Part shown: one piece after another, positions 1-9,258 of the stretch
Layout: every line of letters starts with the position of its first letter
How positions within the stretch are numbered: position 1 is the stretch's first letter
Assembly: GCF_036186745.1 (NCBI RefSeq)
Contig: NZ_CP108086.1
Coordinates: forward strand, 868,001 to 932,000
Length of the DNA stretch: 64,000 nucleotides
Direction: 5' to 3'
DNA from: Microbispora hainanensis
GTDB taxonomy: Bacteria; Actinomycetota; Actinomycetes; Streptosporangiales; Streptosporangiaceae
Program-made: the position numbers and the translations under genes
Notes under the pieces: generated by a model
The model's database searches: none
Told to the model about the DNA's origin: nothing
Seen by the model: only the letters and a program-made list of their open reading frames with translations

Positions 1-741
1 GCGCGGCACCGCGTCGCGCAGCGCCCGGGTGTACGGGTGGGCCGGCCGGGTGAGCAGCTCCCCGGTCGGGCCCGACTCGACGACCCGTCCGGCGAACATG
101 ACCGACGACGTACGGCACAGCCGCCCCACGACGCCGAGGTTGTGCGTGATGAGCAGGTAGCCGAGCCCGTGCTCGGCGGCCAGCCGCTCCAGGAGGTCGA
201 GAATTCTGGCCTGCACGGTGACGTCGAGCGCGCTCGTGGGCTCGTCGAGCACCAGCAGCCGGGGCTCCACTGCCAGTGCCCGGGCGATGGCCACCCGCTG
301 CCGCTGGCCGCCGGACATCTCGTGCGGCCTGCGGGCGGCGATCGCGGGGTCGAGTCCCACGTCGGTGAGGAGCGCGGCGATCCGGTCGGCCCGCTCGGCC
401 CTGGACATGCGGTGGTGGGTGGTGAGCGCCTCGGCGATCGACGCCCCGGCCGTCATGCGGGGGTCGAGCGCCTCGCTGCCGTCCTGGAAGACCGGCTGCA
501 CGGCCCGGCGGAACTCGGCCCGGCCCGCCCTGCCGAGCCCGGCCAGGTCGCCGGTGCCGTACCGGATGGTGCCGGAGCGGGGGCGCATGAGGCCGAGCAG
601 GGCGCGGGCGAGCGTGGTCTTGCCCGAGCCGCTCTCTCCGATGAGTCCCACTCCGCCCTCGTCCACGGCGAGGCTCACGTCGTGGACCACCGCCGTCGTG
701 CCGTAGGCGAGGGTGACCCCCTCGGCGGCGAGCAGCGTCAT
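1..741 (-). CDS. Peptide-type ABC importer, second ATPase (DppF/OppF-like), cut by the window edge
   Basis: This is the ATP-hydrolysing subunit of a dipeptide/oligopeptide-class importer. The first 247 residues are visible and the C-terminus lies outside the window. Walker A GESGSGKT is at about residues 35-42, the signature SGGQRQR and Walker B LLVLDEPTSALD follow, and an ITHN switch histidine comes after. The ATG overlaps the stop of the upstream ATPase gene (ATGA at 738-741), so the two are translationally coupled. The C-terminal oligopeptide-binding extension typical of this family cannot be checked. Its substrate is inferred from the catabolic genes upstream in the same transcription unit. 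Confidence 0.93.
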   Translation of the reverse strand, partial: MTLLAAEGVTLAYGTTAVVHDVSLAVDEGGVGLIGESGSGKTTLARALLGLMRPRSGTIRYGTGDLAGLGRAGRAEFRRAVQPVFQDGSEALDPRMTAGASIAEALTTHHRMSRAERADRIAALLTDVGLDPAIAARRPHEMSGGQRQRVAIARALAVEPRLLVLDEPTSALDVTVQARILDLLERLAAEHGLGYLLITHNLGVVGRLCRTSSVMFAGRVVESGPTGELLTRPAHPYTRALRDAVPR

Positions 742-1556
742 GCCCCCTCCTCGGCTTCGTCAGGCAGTGCTTCGTCAGGCAGTGCAGGCACGGTCTCTTC
801 TGGCAGTTCGGGCACAGCGGCGATCAGTTCACGGGTGTAGGGGTCGCTCGGCCGGGCGAACACCTCGGCGGCCGGCCCGCTCTCCACGACGGCGCCGTCG
901 CGCATCACCACGACCCGGTCGGCGATCGTGGAGACCAGCGCGAGGTCGTGGGAGACCAGCAGCACGGCGAGGCCGCGTTCGTCCCGCAGCCGGCGCAGCA
1001 CCGCGACCACCTCGGCCTGCACGGTGACGTCCAGCGCGCTGGTCGGCTCGTCGGCCAGCAGGACCTCCGCGCCGAGCGCGAGGGCCAGCGCGATGGCGAA
1101 CCGCTGTGCCTGCCCGCCGGAGACCTGGTGGGGATAGCGGCGCAGGATCTCGGGGTCGAGCAGCACCGCGCGGACCCCCTCCTCGGCCCGCTCCCGCGCG
1201 TCCGCGCCCTTGACGCCGTGGCGGGCGAGCGCGCGGCGCATGAGCGTGCCCAGGCGCATGGTGGGGTTGAGCGCGGCCTGCGGGCTCTGCATCACCAGGG
1301 CGGCCCGCGACCCGCGGATCTCCCGCAGCCGGGCCGGGCTCGCCGCGAGCACGTCCACGTCGCCGACGGTGATCCGCCCGGAGACGTCCGCGCCGTGGAC
1401 GAGGCCGAGCGTGCTGAGCAGAGTGGTCGTCTTGCCCGACCCGCTCTCGCCGACGAGCGCCACGCACTCCCCGGCGGCGACGTCCAGCTCGGGCACCGAG
1501 GCGATCACCCGGTCGCCGATCCGCACGACGAGATCTCTCACGCTGATCAGACTCAT
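738..1556 (-). CDS. Peptide-type ABC importer, first ATPase (DppD/OppD-like)
   Basis: A 272-residue nucleotide-binding subunit with Walker A GESGSGKT at about residues 36-43, signature SGGQAQR, Walker B VLLADEPTSALDV and a VSHD switch motif. A GAGGAGGG ribosome-binding site lies just before the ATG. The C-terminus holds a short ALPDEALPDE repeat instead of the usual long DppD tail. It pairs with the downstream DppF-like ATPase, with which it overlaps by four bases. A 73-bp spacer separates it from the permease gene upstream. Family assignment is firm; the transported compound is unknown. Confidence 0.93.
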   Translation of the reverse strand: MSLISVRDLVVRIGDRVIASVPELDVAAGECVALVGESGSGKTTTLLSTLGLVHGADVSGRITVGDVDVLAASPARLREIRGSRAALVMQSPQAALNPTMRLGTLMRRALARHGVKGADARERAEEGVRAVLLDPEILRRYPHQVSGGQAQRFAIALALALGAEVLLADEPTSALDVTVQAEVVAVLRRLRDERGLAVLLVSHDLALVSTIADRVVVMRDGAVVESGPAAEVFARPSDPYTRELIAAVPELPEETVPALPDEALPDEAEEGA

Positions 1557-1629
1557 GCGCCCTCCTCGCCTTCGGCTCGGAGTGGCATGCGCCAGACGCT
1601 GTGCCTATTGATTCGCTCGCTACGCTCGC

Positions 1630-2487
1630 TCATCGCGACAGCCTCGCCCTCAGCCCCTCGCCGAGCACGTTGAACGAGAACGCGGTGACCAGGATGGCGA
1701 GGCCGGGGAAGGTCACCACCCACCAGTCGGTGGTGAACAGCGACTGGCCCTGCTGGACCATCAGCCCCCACTCCGAGGTCGGCTCGTGGGCGCCCAGCCC
1801 GAGGTACGACAGCGCGGCGGCGGTGAGGATGACCCCGCCGCCGTCCAGCGACAACTGGACCAGCACCGGCGTGAGCGAGTTCGGCAGCACGTGCCGCAGC
1901 ACGATGAGCGGTGCGGGCACGCCCAGGCAGCGCGCCGAGTCCACGAAGCCCCGGGTCGCCACGGACGCGGCGACCGACGCCGTGAGCCGGGCGTACCACG
2001 GCCACCAGGTGACCGCGATCGCCACGATCACGGTGGTCACGCTCGGCTGGAGCACCACGGCGAGCGCCAGCGACAGCAGCAGCGCGGGGAAGGCGAGGAA
2101 GACGTCGGTCACCCGCATGATCGCGTCGCGGGCCCAGCCGCCGGCGTACCCGGCGACCACGCCCAGGCCGACGCCGACCACGCCGGAGATCGCCAGCACC
2201 GCGACGGCGATCAGCAGCGAGGTGCGGGCGCCGAACAGCACCCGGCTGAGCACGTCGCGGCCGACCTGGTCGGTGCCGAACCAGTGGGCGCCGCTCGGCG
2301 GGAGCAGCGCCTCCAGGGGATGCGTGGCCGAGCCGCCGTCGTCCGGATAGGGGGCGATCCACGGTGCGAGCAGCGCCGCCAGCACGATGATCCCCAGCAG
2401 CACGCCTCCCGCCACCGCGAGGCGGTCCACCCCCGCCAGGTGCCGCAGCGGCGTACGACGGAACGTGGTCACGGCCGGGGCGGTCAT
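1630..2487 (-). CDS. Peptide-type ABC importer permease (DppC-like)
   Basis: This 285-residue inner-membrane permease has an N-terminal membrane segment near residues 20-45 and the conserved HWFGTDQVGRDVLSR motif of DppC/OppC proteins. Several further membrane helices follow, and the EAA-type loop lies around DSARCLGVPAPLIVLRHVLP. The start is ATG at 2487, within an ATGA overlap with the upstream permease gene; longer readings of this frame are not coding. It forms the channel heterodimer with the DppB-like subunit. Confidence 0.93.
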   Translation of the reverse strand: MTAPAVTTFRRTPLRHLAGVDRLAVAGGVLLGIIVLAALLAPWIAPYPDDGGSATHPLEALLPPSGAHWFGTDQVGRDVLSRVLFGARTSLLIAVAVLAISGVVGVGLGVVAGYAGGWARDAIMRVTDVFLAFPALLLSLALAVVLQPSVTTVIVAIAVTWWPWYARLTASVAASVATRGFVDSARCLGVPAPLIVLRHVLPNSLTPVLVQLSLDGGGVILTAAALSYLGLGAHEPTSEWGLMVQQGQSLFTTDWWVVTFPGLAILVTAFSFNVLGEGLRARLSR

Positions 2488-3500
2488 CGCGCCCTCACCC
2501 TCGGGTCGACCACGCCCTGGAGGAGGTCCACGACGAGGTTGGCGACGACGTACAGCACGGCGACCAGCAGCGTCACCCCGGCGATGGCGGGCGTGTCGAG
2601 CGAGCGGATCGAGTCGGCGGCATAGCGTCCGAGACCCGGCCAGTTGAACACGGCCTCCACGAGGAAGCCGTTGACGATCGAGTAGGCGAAGACGAGCGCG
2701 ATCAGCGACAGCACCGGGTTCAGCGCGGGCCGCAGGGCGAACCGGGTGAGCACCGCGGTCTCGCCGAAGCCGAGCGCGCGCTCCAGCCGGGCGTGGTCGC
2801 GCGACGACTCCTCGATGAGTGCTGCCCTGGTCATCTGGGCCACCACCCCGGCCGGGTAGGCCGCGATCACCAGGGCGGGCAGCACCATGTGGGCCAGCGT
2901 GCTCGTGAGGATCGGCCAGTTGCCGGTGATCAGCGCGTCCACGGCCGTGATGTTGGTGTAGAGGTGCAGCGGGCTGGTGCGGTCGAGCGACGCGTCGTAC
3001 TCCCCGGCGACGGGGAACCAGCCGAGCCCGCTGGCGAAGACCGTCTGCAGTGCCAGCGCCAGCCAGAACACCGGCACCGACACGGCCAGCATCGACGACA
3101 GCCGAACCGACAGGTCGGGCAGCCGGCCCTTGTAGCGGGCCGCGGCGATCCCCAGCGGGATCCCCACGACCAGCGCGATGATCAGGGCCGCGCCCACGAG
3201 CTCCAGCGAGGCGGGGAAGGCCTGGAGGAGGTCGTCGCGCACGGGCTGCCGGGTGTGCAGGCTGGTCCCCCAGTCGCCGCCCAGCAGGTCGCGCACGTAT
3301 TTCCACAACTGCACCGGCAGCGGGTCGTCCAGGCCGAACCGCCGCCGGGCATCGGCGAGCTCGGCCGCCGTCGCCTTCGGCCCGGCGTACGCCACGGCCG
3401 GGTCGCCGGGCACCAGGCGCATGATGGCGAACGTGAGGACGATCACGCCGGCCACGACCAGGACGGCCTGGCCGAGCCGGCGGATCAGATACCTCGGCAT
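2484..3500 (-). CDS. Peptide-type ABC importer permease (DppB-like)
   Basis: A 338-residue permease. The N-terminus MPRYLIRRLGQAVLVVAGV and the following VPGDPAV motif are diagnostic of DppB/OppB. Six membrane segments are visible, and the cytoplasmic loop MTRAALIEESSRDHARLERA contacts the ATPases. It starts 2 bp after the stop of the binding-protein gene and overlaps the next permease gene by four bases, so it belongs to one tightly packed operon. Confidence 0.94.
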   Translation of the reverse strand: MPRYLIRRLGQAVLVVAGVIVLTFAIMRLVPGDPAVAYAGPKATAAELADARRRFGLDDPLPVQLWKYVRDLLGGDWGTSLHTRQPVRDDLLQAFPASLELVGAALIIALVVGIPLGIAAARYKGRLPDLSVRLSSMLAVSVPVFWLALALQTVFASGLGWFPVAGEYDASLDRTSPLHLYTNITAVDALITGNWPILTSTLAHMVLPALVIAAYPAGVVAQMTRAALIEESSRDHARLERALGFGETAVLTRFALRPALNPVLSLIALVFAYSIVNGFLVEAVFNWPGLGRYAADSIRSLDTPAIAGVTLLVAVLYVVANLVVDLLQGVVDPRVRAR

Positions 3501-3502
3501 GA

Positions 3503-5137
3503 TCAGGCGCCGGGCTTCAGGTCGTAGACGAACACCACGTTGGGATAGGCCGGGTTGTCCACGTATCCCTGGACCGACTTGGAGTAGGCCCGCTGGTAGT
3601 TCTGCACGTACGGCACGGCCACCGCGGCCTGCTCATTGATGATCTTGTTCTGGAGGTCGGTGTACGCCTTCTCGGCGGCGGCCTGGTCGGTCGCCGTGAG
3701 CGCGGGCAGCTCGTCGATCTCCTTGTCGATCGCCGGGTCCTTCAGGTAGGAGAGGTTGAACTGCACGTCCTTCTCGCTGTGGAACACGTTGATGAACCAC
3801 GAGTAGGCGTCGGCGTAGTCGGGGAACCAGTACATGACGAAGATGTCCTGGCGCTTCGACGGGTCCTTCGCCTTGCCCTGGTCCCACTGCGTGGTCCACT
3901 GCAGCGGCTTGGCCGACAGCTTCACGTTCAGCTTGTCGAGCGCCGACGAGAGCAGCGTGACCAGCAGCTCCTGGTCGGCGTCGCCCTGGGCGTAGGTCAG
4001 CGTGAGGTCGAGCGGCTTGCCGCCGGGACCGTAGCCGGCCTCCTTGAGCAGCGCCTCGGCGCCCGCCAGGTCCTGCTTGGGCGTCATCCCGGGGATGTTG
4101 CCGAGCAGGCCCTCGGGGACCAGTCCGCTCGCGGCCACGCCCGCGCCCTTCAGCGCCGCCACGAGGCCGTCGTAGTCGATCGCCTTCTGCAGGGCCTGGC
4201 GCAGCTTCACGTCCTTGAGCGGGCCGTCGGCCGTGTTGAACAGCACGAGCAGGTTCTGGAACGACGGCGTCTGCGAGGTCTGCACCGTGTCGGTGCTGCC
4301 CGCCTGGGCGAACAGCTGCGCGTTGAGCCGCTGGACGAACGACACCTCGCCGCGCTGGAGCAGCTGCCAGGCGGTGGTCAGCTCGGGCGTGACCCGGTAG
4401 GCGATCTTCTTGTAGTGGGCGCCGTCCCAGCCGCCCCAGTAGTCGTCGAACGCCTTGAGCGTGAGCTCGGTCTCCTTGCCCTTCTGCCAGGTGTCGATCG
4501 TGTACGGCCCGGAGCCCGCGTCGTGGCCCTCGCCGAACCACTTCTTCAGGTCACCGGAGGCGGCCGTGGTGTCGTAGATGTACGACGCGTAGCCGGCCGA
4601 GGCGATCAGGTCGAGCGGCGCGGGGTACTTGAGCGTGAACTCGAGGGTCGTGGCGTCCTTGGCCTCGATCTTCTTGACCGCGCCCCAGATGTAGGCGGCG
4701 CCCTGGCCCTCCTTGATCGTGCGCTCGATCGAGGCCTTGGCGGCGGCGGCGTCCACCGGCTTGCCGGTGTGGAACTTCGCGCCCTCACGCAGCGTGAAGG
4801 TCCACTTCTTGCCGTCGGGCGAGGAGGTCCACGAGGAGGCCAGCCGGGGCTCGGCCTTCTTCGTCTGCGGGTTGTAGCGGGTCAGCGACTCGTAGATGTT
4901 CTCCATCGCGATGTTCTCGTTGGAATACGAGCTCGCGGGGTCCCAGTCTGTGACGACATCGAGGTTGGGGACGTACGTGAACGTGTCGTCGGCCGTGCCT
5001 CCGGCCGCGCCCGCCGAGGAGCCGGACTGCGGAGCGGAGTCGGCGGCGCCGCGGACCTGCCCGCCCGAGCAGGCCGCGGCGGTGACGGTCACGGCGGCCA
5101 CGGCCCCCGCGGCGAGAAGTCGCTTGTGCCAGCGCAT
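3503..5137 (-). CDS. Solute-binding lipoprotein of a peptide-type ABC importer (SBP family 5)
   Basis: A 544-residue extracytoplasmic binding protein. The signal peptide ends in a lipobox (VTAAAC, Cys about residue 23), so the mature protein should be lipid-anchored. The SBP_bac_5 fold is recognisable from the segment beginning LASSWTSSPDGKKWTF near residue 100 and from the FNTADGPLKDVKLRQAL region. Such proteins bind peptides, nickel or other amide-rich solutes. Its position directly after the DUF917 and hydantoinase genes suggests a cyclic amide or amino-acid-derived ligand, which is an inference. The stop lies only 2 bp from the permease start. Confidence 0.93.
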   Translation of the reverse strand: MRWHKRLLAAGAVAAVTVTAAACSGGQVRGAADSAPQSGSSAGAAGGTADDTFTYVPNLDVVTDWDPASSYSNENIAMENIYESLTRYNPQTKKAEPRLASSWTSSPDGKKWTFTLREGAKFHTGKPVDAAAAKASIERTIKEGQGAAYIWGAVKKIEAKDATTLEFTLKYPAPLDLIASAGYASYIYDTTAASGDLKKWFGEGHDAGSGPYTIDTWQKGKETELTLKAFDDYWGGWDGAHYKKIAYRVTPELTTAWQLLQRGEVSFVQRLNAQLFAQAGSTDTVQTSQTPSFQNLLVLFNTADGPLKDVKLRQALQKAIDYDGLVAALKGAGVAASGLVPEGLLGNIPGMTPKQDLAGAEALLKEAGYGPGGKPLDLTLTYAQGDADQELLVTLLSSALDKLNVKLSAKPLQWTTQWDQGKAKDPSKRQDIFVMYWFPDYADAYSWFINVFHSEKDVQFNLSYLKDPAIDKEIDELPALTATDQAAAEKAYTDLQNKIINEQAAVAVPYVQNYQRAYSKSVQGYVDNPAYPNVVFVYDLKPGA

Positions 5138-5154
5138 GTGAGGGAGTTCCTTTC

Positions 5155-6723
5155 CTATCCGGCCTGCCGGGCGAGGGGGCCGGCGGCCTTGACGTGCAGG
5201 CGCACCGCGGGCTCAGGAAGGTAGCTGAGAGGGATCTCACTGAGCTCGACGATCTGAACGGTTGCAGGGTCGGCCCCGGCGGCGACGGCCCGTGCGGCCG
5301 CCTCCTCCTTGGCGTTGTCGATCAATCTAGCCCTGGAGCTCCCACCTCCAGTAGCCGGAACGATCGTTTCGATCCTTCCGCTGGCGAGAGCGATGGCCGC
5401 GCCCACCGCGTTGGCCACCTCCGCGTGCGCCGGGCGGATCACCTCGCGGGCCCCCGGCACCTCGTCGGCCAGCAGGAACGCGCCGCCGCCGACCGCCACG
5501 AGCGGCCGGTCGGCCCGGCCGAGCGCCACCCGGTCCACCGCGTCCGCGACGGCCTCATCGGCCGCCCGTACGGCCTGGGCCAGCCGCTCGCGCCACTCCT
5601 CGGGGACGGGACGGGTGCCGACCGTGCCCCGCCCGGCCGCCACCGCGGCGTCGGTCATGGTCGGGGTCGAGCCGCCGAAGACGAGCGCCTCCGTGCCGAT
5701 GCGGTAGCCCACCGACCGCGGCTCCTCCCCGATGATCGTGCCGCCGCCGAGCGCGATGGACAGGATGTCGGGCATCCGGAAGTTCGTCGTGACGCCGCCG
5801 ATCTCCACCGCCGCGGCCGACTCCCGCGGGAAGCCGCCCACGAGCACGCCGAGGTCGGTCGAGGTGCCGCCGACGTCGGCGACGATCGCGTCCGTCACGC
5901 CCGACAGGTACGCCGCGCCGCGCAGCGAGTTGGCCGGCCCCGAGCCGATGGTCAGCACCGGATAGCGGGCCGCGTAGTCGACGGCCATCAGCGTGCCGTC
6001 GTTCTGCGCGAAGAACGTCTCGACCTCCAGGCCCCGCGCCGTGAGGGCCTCGCGCAGCGCGGCGGTGACATCGCGGGCCACGCCGTACAGGGCGGCGTTG
6101 AGCACGGTCGCGTTCTCGCGCTCCAGCAGGCCGAGCGAGCCGATCTCGTGGCTGAGGCTCACCGGCACGTCGCCGACCTCGGCCCGGATGATCTCGGCGA
6201 CCGTGTTCTCCTGGTCGGCGCTCGCCGGGCTGAAGACGCCGGCGACGGCGATCGCGTCGGCGGGCGTCGTGGCCACGAACTTCCTCACCGCGTCCACGTC
6301 GAGAGGCGCGATCTCACGGCCGTCGACGAAGTAGCCGCCGCGCACGATCGCGGTTCCGGCCGCGACCGTGTCGCGCAGGTCGCCGGGCCACTCGCTGAGC
6401 GGCGGCACGGACGTGGTCGCCGGGGCGCCGAGCCGCAGCACGGCCACCCGGCCGAGCGCGCGCCGCTCCAGGATGGCGTTGGTCGCGTGGGTGGTGCCGA
6501 GCATCACCCGCTTCACCCGCTGTTCCATCGCGGGGTCGGGCAGCTCGGCGAGCACCGCGTCGAGCGCGGCACGCAGGCCCTCGGTCACGTCGGGGCTGGT
6601 GGGCCGCTTGGCGGTCGCGATGACGCGGTCGTCGTCGTCCAGCACCACGGCGTCGGTGTTGGTGCCGCCCACGTCGATGCCGACCCGCAGCGTCGTACGG
6701 TGTTCTCCGGTCCGCTCGCTCAT
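5155..6723 (-). CDS. Hydantoinase/oxoprolinase family protein (HyuA-like)
   Basis: A 522-residue ATP-dependent amidohydrolase-type subunit of the actin/ASKHA fold. The N-terminal phosphate loop RVGIDVGGTNTDAVVLDDD is at about residues 13-30, and a second motif DVGGTSTDLGVL with IALGGGTIIG follows. Relatives open five-membered cyclic amides such as hydantoin and 5-oxoproline using ATP, usually with a HyuB partner, and no HyuB is seen here. The ATG overlaps the stop of the DUF917 gene (ATGA), so the two products probably act together. The gene is shorter than full HyuA proteins (about 690 residues), as is common for members paired with DUF917. Confidence 0.9.
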   Translation of the reverse strand: MSERTGEHRTTLRVGIDVGGTNTDAVVLDDDDRVIATAKRPTSPDVTEGLRAALDAVLAELPDPAMEQRVKRVMLGTTHATNAILERRALGRVAVLRLGAPATTSVPPLSEWPGDLRDTVAAGTAIVRGGYFVDGREIAPLDVDAVRKFVATTPADAIAVAGVFSPASADQENTVAEIIRAEVGDVPVSLSHEIGSLGLLERENATVLNAALYGVARDVTAALREALTARGLEVETFFAQNDGTLMAVDYAARYPVLTIGSGPANSLRGAAYLSGVTDAIVADVGGTSTDLGVLVGGFPRESAAAVEIGGVTTNFRMPDILSIALGGGTIIGEEPRSVGYRIGTEALVFGGSTPTMTDAAVAAGRGTVGTRPVPEEWRERLAQAVRAADEAVADAVDRVALGRADRPLVAVGGGAFLLADEVPGAREVIRPAHAEVANAVGAAIALASGRIETIVPATGGGSSRARLIDNAKEEAAARAVAAGADPATVQIVELSEIPLSYLPEPAVRLHVKAAGPLARQAG

Positions 6724-7787
6724 GCGATCTTCTCCACCGGCAGGTAGTCCATGTCGTAGCCGAACGCCCGCGGGCCCGCCGTCTCCAGGCCCTTCGGCGT
6801 ACGCCACAGGGGGTCGCAGGGCCAGGCCAGCACGGTCACCCGCTGGCCGTACCGGAGCCCCTCGGTCTGGATCGCCGTCGCCGTCTGGCTGTCGACCACC
6901 GTGATCAGGTCGGGCACCATGGCCCTGACCCGGCCGTCCTCGACGGCGACGAGGTTCTCGTTCTGGATCTCCAGCGTCAGCGTCCTGCCCCGGTCGTCGC
7001 CGGTGCCCTCGATCGTCGCCGTGCCCCGGGCGAACCCGCCGGTGGTCCTGCGCTCCAGGTCGGCCAGCTTGCCGGAGATGAGCCGTACGGCGCCGAGCTC
7101 CGCGGTCAGGGTGGCCAGCGGGTCGGCGGCGCCCTCGGTCGCCCGGCCGACGGCGATGGCCCGGCTCACCGTGCCCTCGATCACCGCGCCCTCGCACTCG
7201 CGCGCGGTCAGCACGTAGTCGGCCATCAGGGCGCTCGATCCCGCCGCCACGCAGACCGCACGGGCGATCCGCTCCGACCACAGGCCGTCGACCGGCCGGA
7301 TCGTCACGACGTTGCCGACGACGTCGGTCATGACCACGAGGTTGGCCGGGATCCCGGCCACGTACATCGAGACCATCTGGACCTCGGGGAACGCCCGGCC
7401 CATCGCGTCGGCGTCGAGCAGCGGCAGCCCCAGCCTGGCCGCCCAGGCGACCGGGGCGACGCCGTTGCCGCCGCCGATCTCCGAGGACATGACCGCGGCG
7501 GGCGGCCGGCCGAAGATGCGCTCGATCTCCTCGGCGATCCTCACCGGCTCGTCCGAGCCGTGGACCATCTCGTTGCTGACGGTCGGTGCGCCGATTCCGG
7601 ACAACGGCAGCACGAGGGCGTCGTCGGGCAGCTCGTCCAGGGTGATCAGCGGCACCTCGCCGTGCTCGCGTATCGCGCGCCGGGCGGCGATGGCGCCCGG
7701 GCGGACGTCTCCGCCGCCGCCGGTGCCGAGCACCGCGCAGCCGCGAGCGAGCGCGGCGACGTCCTCCAGTGTGATGCGGGCCTGCAT
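6720..7787 (-). CDS. DUF917 / S-methyl-thiohydantoin desulfurase-type protein
   Basis: A 355-residue soluble protein of the DUF917 family. Glycine-rich motifs are conserved: CAVLGTGGGGDVRPG near residue 18, GIGAPTVSNEM near 66 and MSSEIGGGNGVAP near 100. One characterised relative desulfurises an S-methyl thiohydantoin during ergothioneine catabolism, and the family is commonly encoded next to hydantoinase/oxoprolinase genes, as here. Neither ergothionase nor thiourocanate hydratase is in view, so that exact pathway is only one option. Its ribosome-binding site is weak, and a perfect inverted repeat lies 67-85 bp upstream. Confidence 0.87.
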   Translation of the reverse strand: MQARITLEDVAALARGCAVLGTGGGGDVRPGAIAARRAIREHGEVPLITLDELPDDALVLPLSGIGAPTVSNEMVHGSDEPVRIAEEIERIFGRPPAAVMSSEIGGGNGVAPVAWAARLGLPLLDADAMGRAFPEVQMVSMYVAGIPANLVVMTDVVGNVVTIRPVDGLWSERIARAVCVAAGSSALMADYVLTARECEGAVIEGTVSRAIAVGRATEGAADPLATLTAELGAVRLISGKLADLERRTTGGFARGTATIEGTGDDRGRTLTLEIQNENLVAVEDGRVRAMVPDLITVVDSQTATAIQTEGLRYGQRVTVLAWPCDPLWRTPKGLETAGPRAFGYDMDYLPVEKIA

Positions 7788-7853
7788 GCGGGGGAGCCTT
7801 CACCACCGGGCGGTCCTGCATCAATGTCACCGGCGACCATCAGTCGGACATTT

Positions 7854-7872
7854 GTTGTCGTATCACGACAAC
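7854..7872. promoter_or_regulatory. Perfect 8-bp inverted repeat, candidate operator
   Basis: GTTGTCGT and ACGACAAC are separated by ATC. The element sits between the oxidoreductase stop and the start of the DUF917 gene. It lacks a T-run, so a protein-binding site (for example for the PucR regulator of this cluster) fits better than a terminator. Regulator assignment is inference. Confidence 0.4.
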
Positions 7873-7888
7873 AGCACGCTTGCCGGAA

Positions 7889-9142
7889 TCAGCGCAGCGG
7901 GTCGAACTCCCGCAGGACGGCGGGCTGCTTGCCGGTGGTGATCTGCTCGGCGAGGAGCCGTCCGGTGGCCGGGCCCTGGGCCATGCCCCACATGCCGTGC
8001 CCGCCGGCCACGTAGATCCCCGGGGCGCCGGTCGCGCCGATCAGGGGCCGCCCGTCCGGCGTGACCGGCCGGGGTCCGACCCACACGTCGGTGCGCTCCT
8101 CCCAGCGCACGCCCCGCAGCAGGGGCCGGGCCGAGGCGATGATCGCCCGCAGCCGGGCCTCGACGGCCGGAGCGTCCGGGTCGCGGAACTCCATCGTGCC
8201 CGCGACGCGCAGCCCGCCCTGGTAGGGCGTGCACGCCACCCGCACGTCCGGCAGGTAGATGGGGCCGGGGACGGGGTGGTCCACCGGCACGGTGAACGAG
8301 TAGCCGCGGCCGGCCCGCACGGGGACGCGTACGCCCCACCGGCCCGCGAGCCGCGACAGCCACGCGCCGGTGGCCAGCACCACCGCGTCGGCGGACAGGG
8401 CGGCGCCGTCCCGGCCCGCCACGACGGCCTTCCCTGCGTCGCCACGCACGTCCGTGACCTCGAAGGTCTCCACGGCCGCGCCCCGGGCGACGACGGCCTC
8501 GCCCAGCGCGTGCACGAAGCGGCCGGGATCGACGTAGCGCTGCCCGTCGATCCGCACGCCCGCGGTCAGCGCCTCCGAGGCGAGCGGCACGGCCTCGGCC
8601 AGCCGCCGCGCGTCAAGCGCGGTGTGGTCGACCGGCTGCCCGGCCTCGGCCATCCTGCGCAGCTCGTGGAGCAGGCCGACGGCCTGGCGGGGCGTACGGA
8701 ACCCGGCCGTGATCGGCGCGTCCTCCACAGGGGCGGCCACGCCGTTGGCGGCGAGCACCTCGTAGGCCTCGATGGACTCCTCGTTGAGCGGCAGGTTGGC
8801 ACGCACGGCCCGGGTCCACGACGACCAACGGCAGTTGGCGGCGAAACGGGTCAGGAACGCCCACAGCCCCGGATCGACGGTCGCCGGGACGTGCAGCGGC
8901 GCGGCCGGGTTGAGCAGCGAGCGCAGGCCGTAGCGCAGCACCGAGGGCTCGTTCAGGGGGATGGCCAGGCCGGGCGCGATCCAGCCCGCGTTGCCCCAGG
9001 ACGCGCCGGCCGCCACGCCCCGGCGGTCGACCACGGTGACCTCCACACCGCGTTCCTGCAGGAACCACGCGGTGGACAGCCCCACGATCCCCGCGCCCAC
9101 CACGACGACCGACCGCGGCCACGCGTCGACGCGCTCGGACAT
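7889..9142 (-). CDS. FAD-dependent amino-acid oxidoreductase (DadA/DAO family)
   Basis: A 417-residue flavoprotein. The N-terminal dinucleotide motif VVVVGAGIVGLSTAWFLQER is at about residues 11-30, and the C-terminal FAD signature GIYVAGGHGMWGMAQGPATG fits D-amino acid dehydrogenases and glycine/sarcosine oxidases. ATG 9142 is chosen because GGAGGTGGGG precedes it directly. It would oxidise a D-amino or secondary amino acid to the imino/keto acid, consistent with the last step after ring opening of a hydantoin. It is transcribed with the PucR regulator upstream and the DUF917 genes downstream. Its exact substrate cannot be read from sequence. Confidence 0.88.
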   Translation of the reverse strand: MSERVDAWPRSVVVVGAGIVGLSTAWFLQERGVEVTVVDRRGVAAGASWGNAGWIAPGLAIPLNEPSVLRYGLRSLLNPAAPLHVPATVDPGLWAFLTRFAANCRWSSWTRAVRANLPLNEESIEAYEVLAANGVAAPVEDAPITAGFRTPRQAVGLLHELRRMAEAGQPVDHTALDARRLAEAVPLASEALTAGVRIDGQRYVDPGRFVHALGEAVVARGAAVETFEVTDVRGDAGKAVVAGRDGAALSADAVVLATGAWLSRLAGRWGVRVPVRAGRGYSFTVPVDHPVPGPIYLPDVRVACTPYQGGLRVAGTMEFRDPDAPAVEARLRAIIASARPLLRGVRWEERTDVWVGPRPVTPDGRPLIGATGAPGIYVAGGHGMWGMAQGPATGRLLAEQITTGKQPAVLREFDPLR

Positions 9143-9258
9143 GCCCCACCTCCACACAGGACGACTGCTTGCCCGGCCAGCATCACCCGTACGGCGCCGC
9201 GCGCCGTTGTAGCGGACGCACAATCGAGGCGCTCCTGTTGTGGATTCCGGACAGCCCG

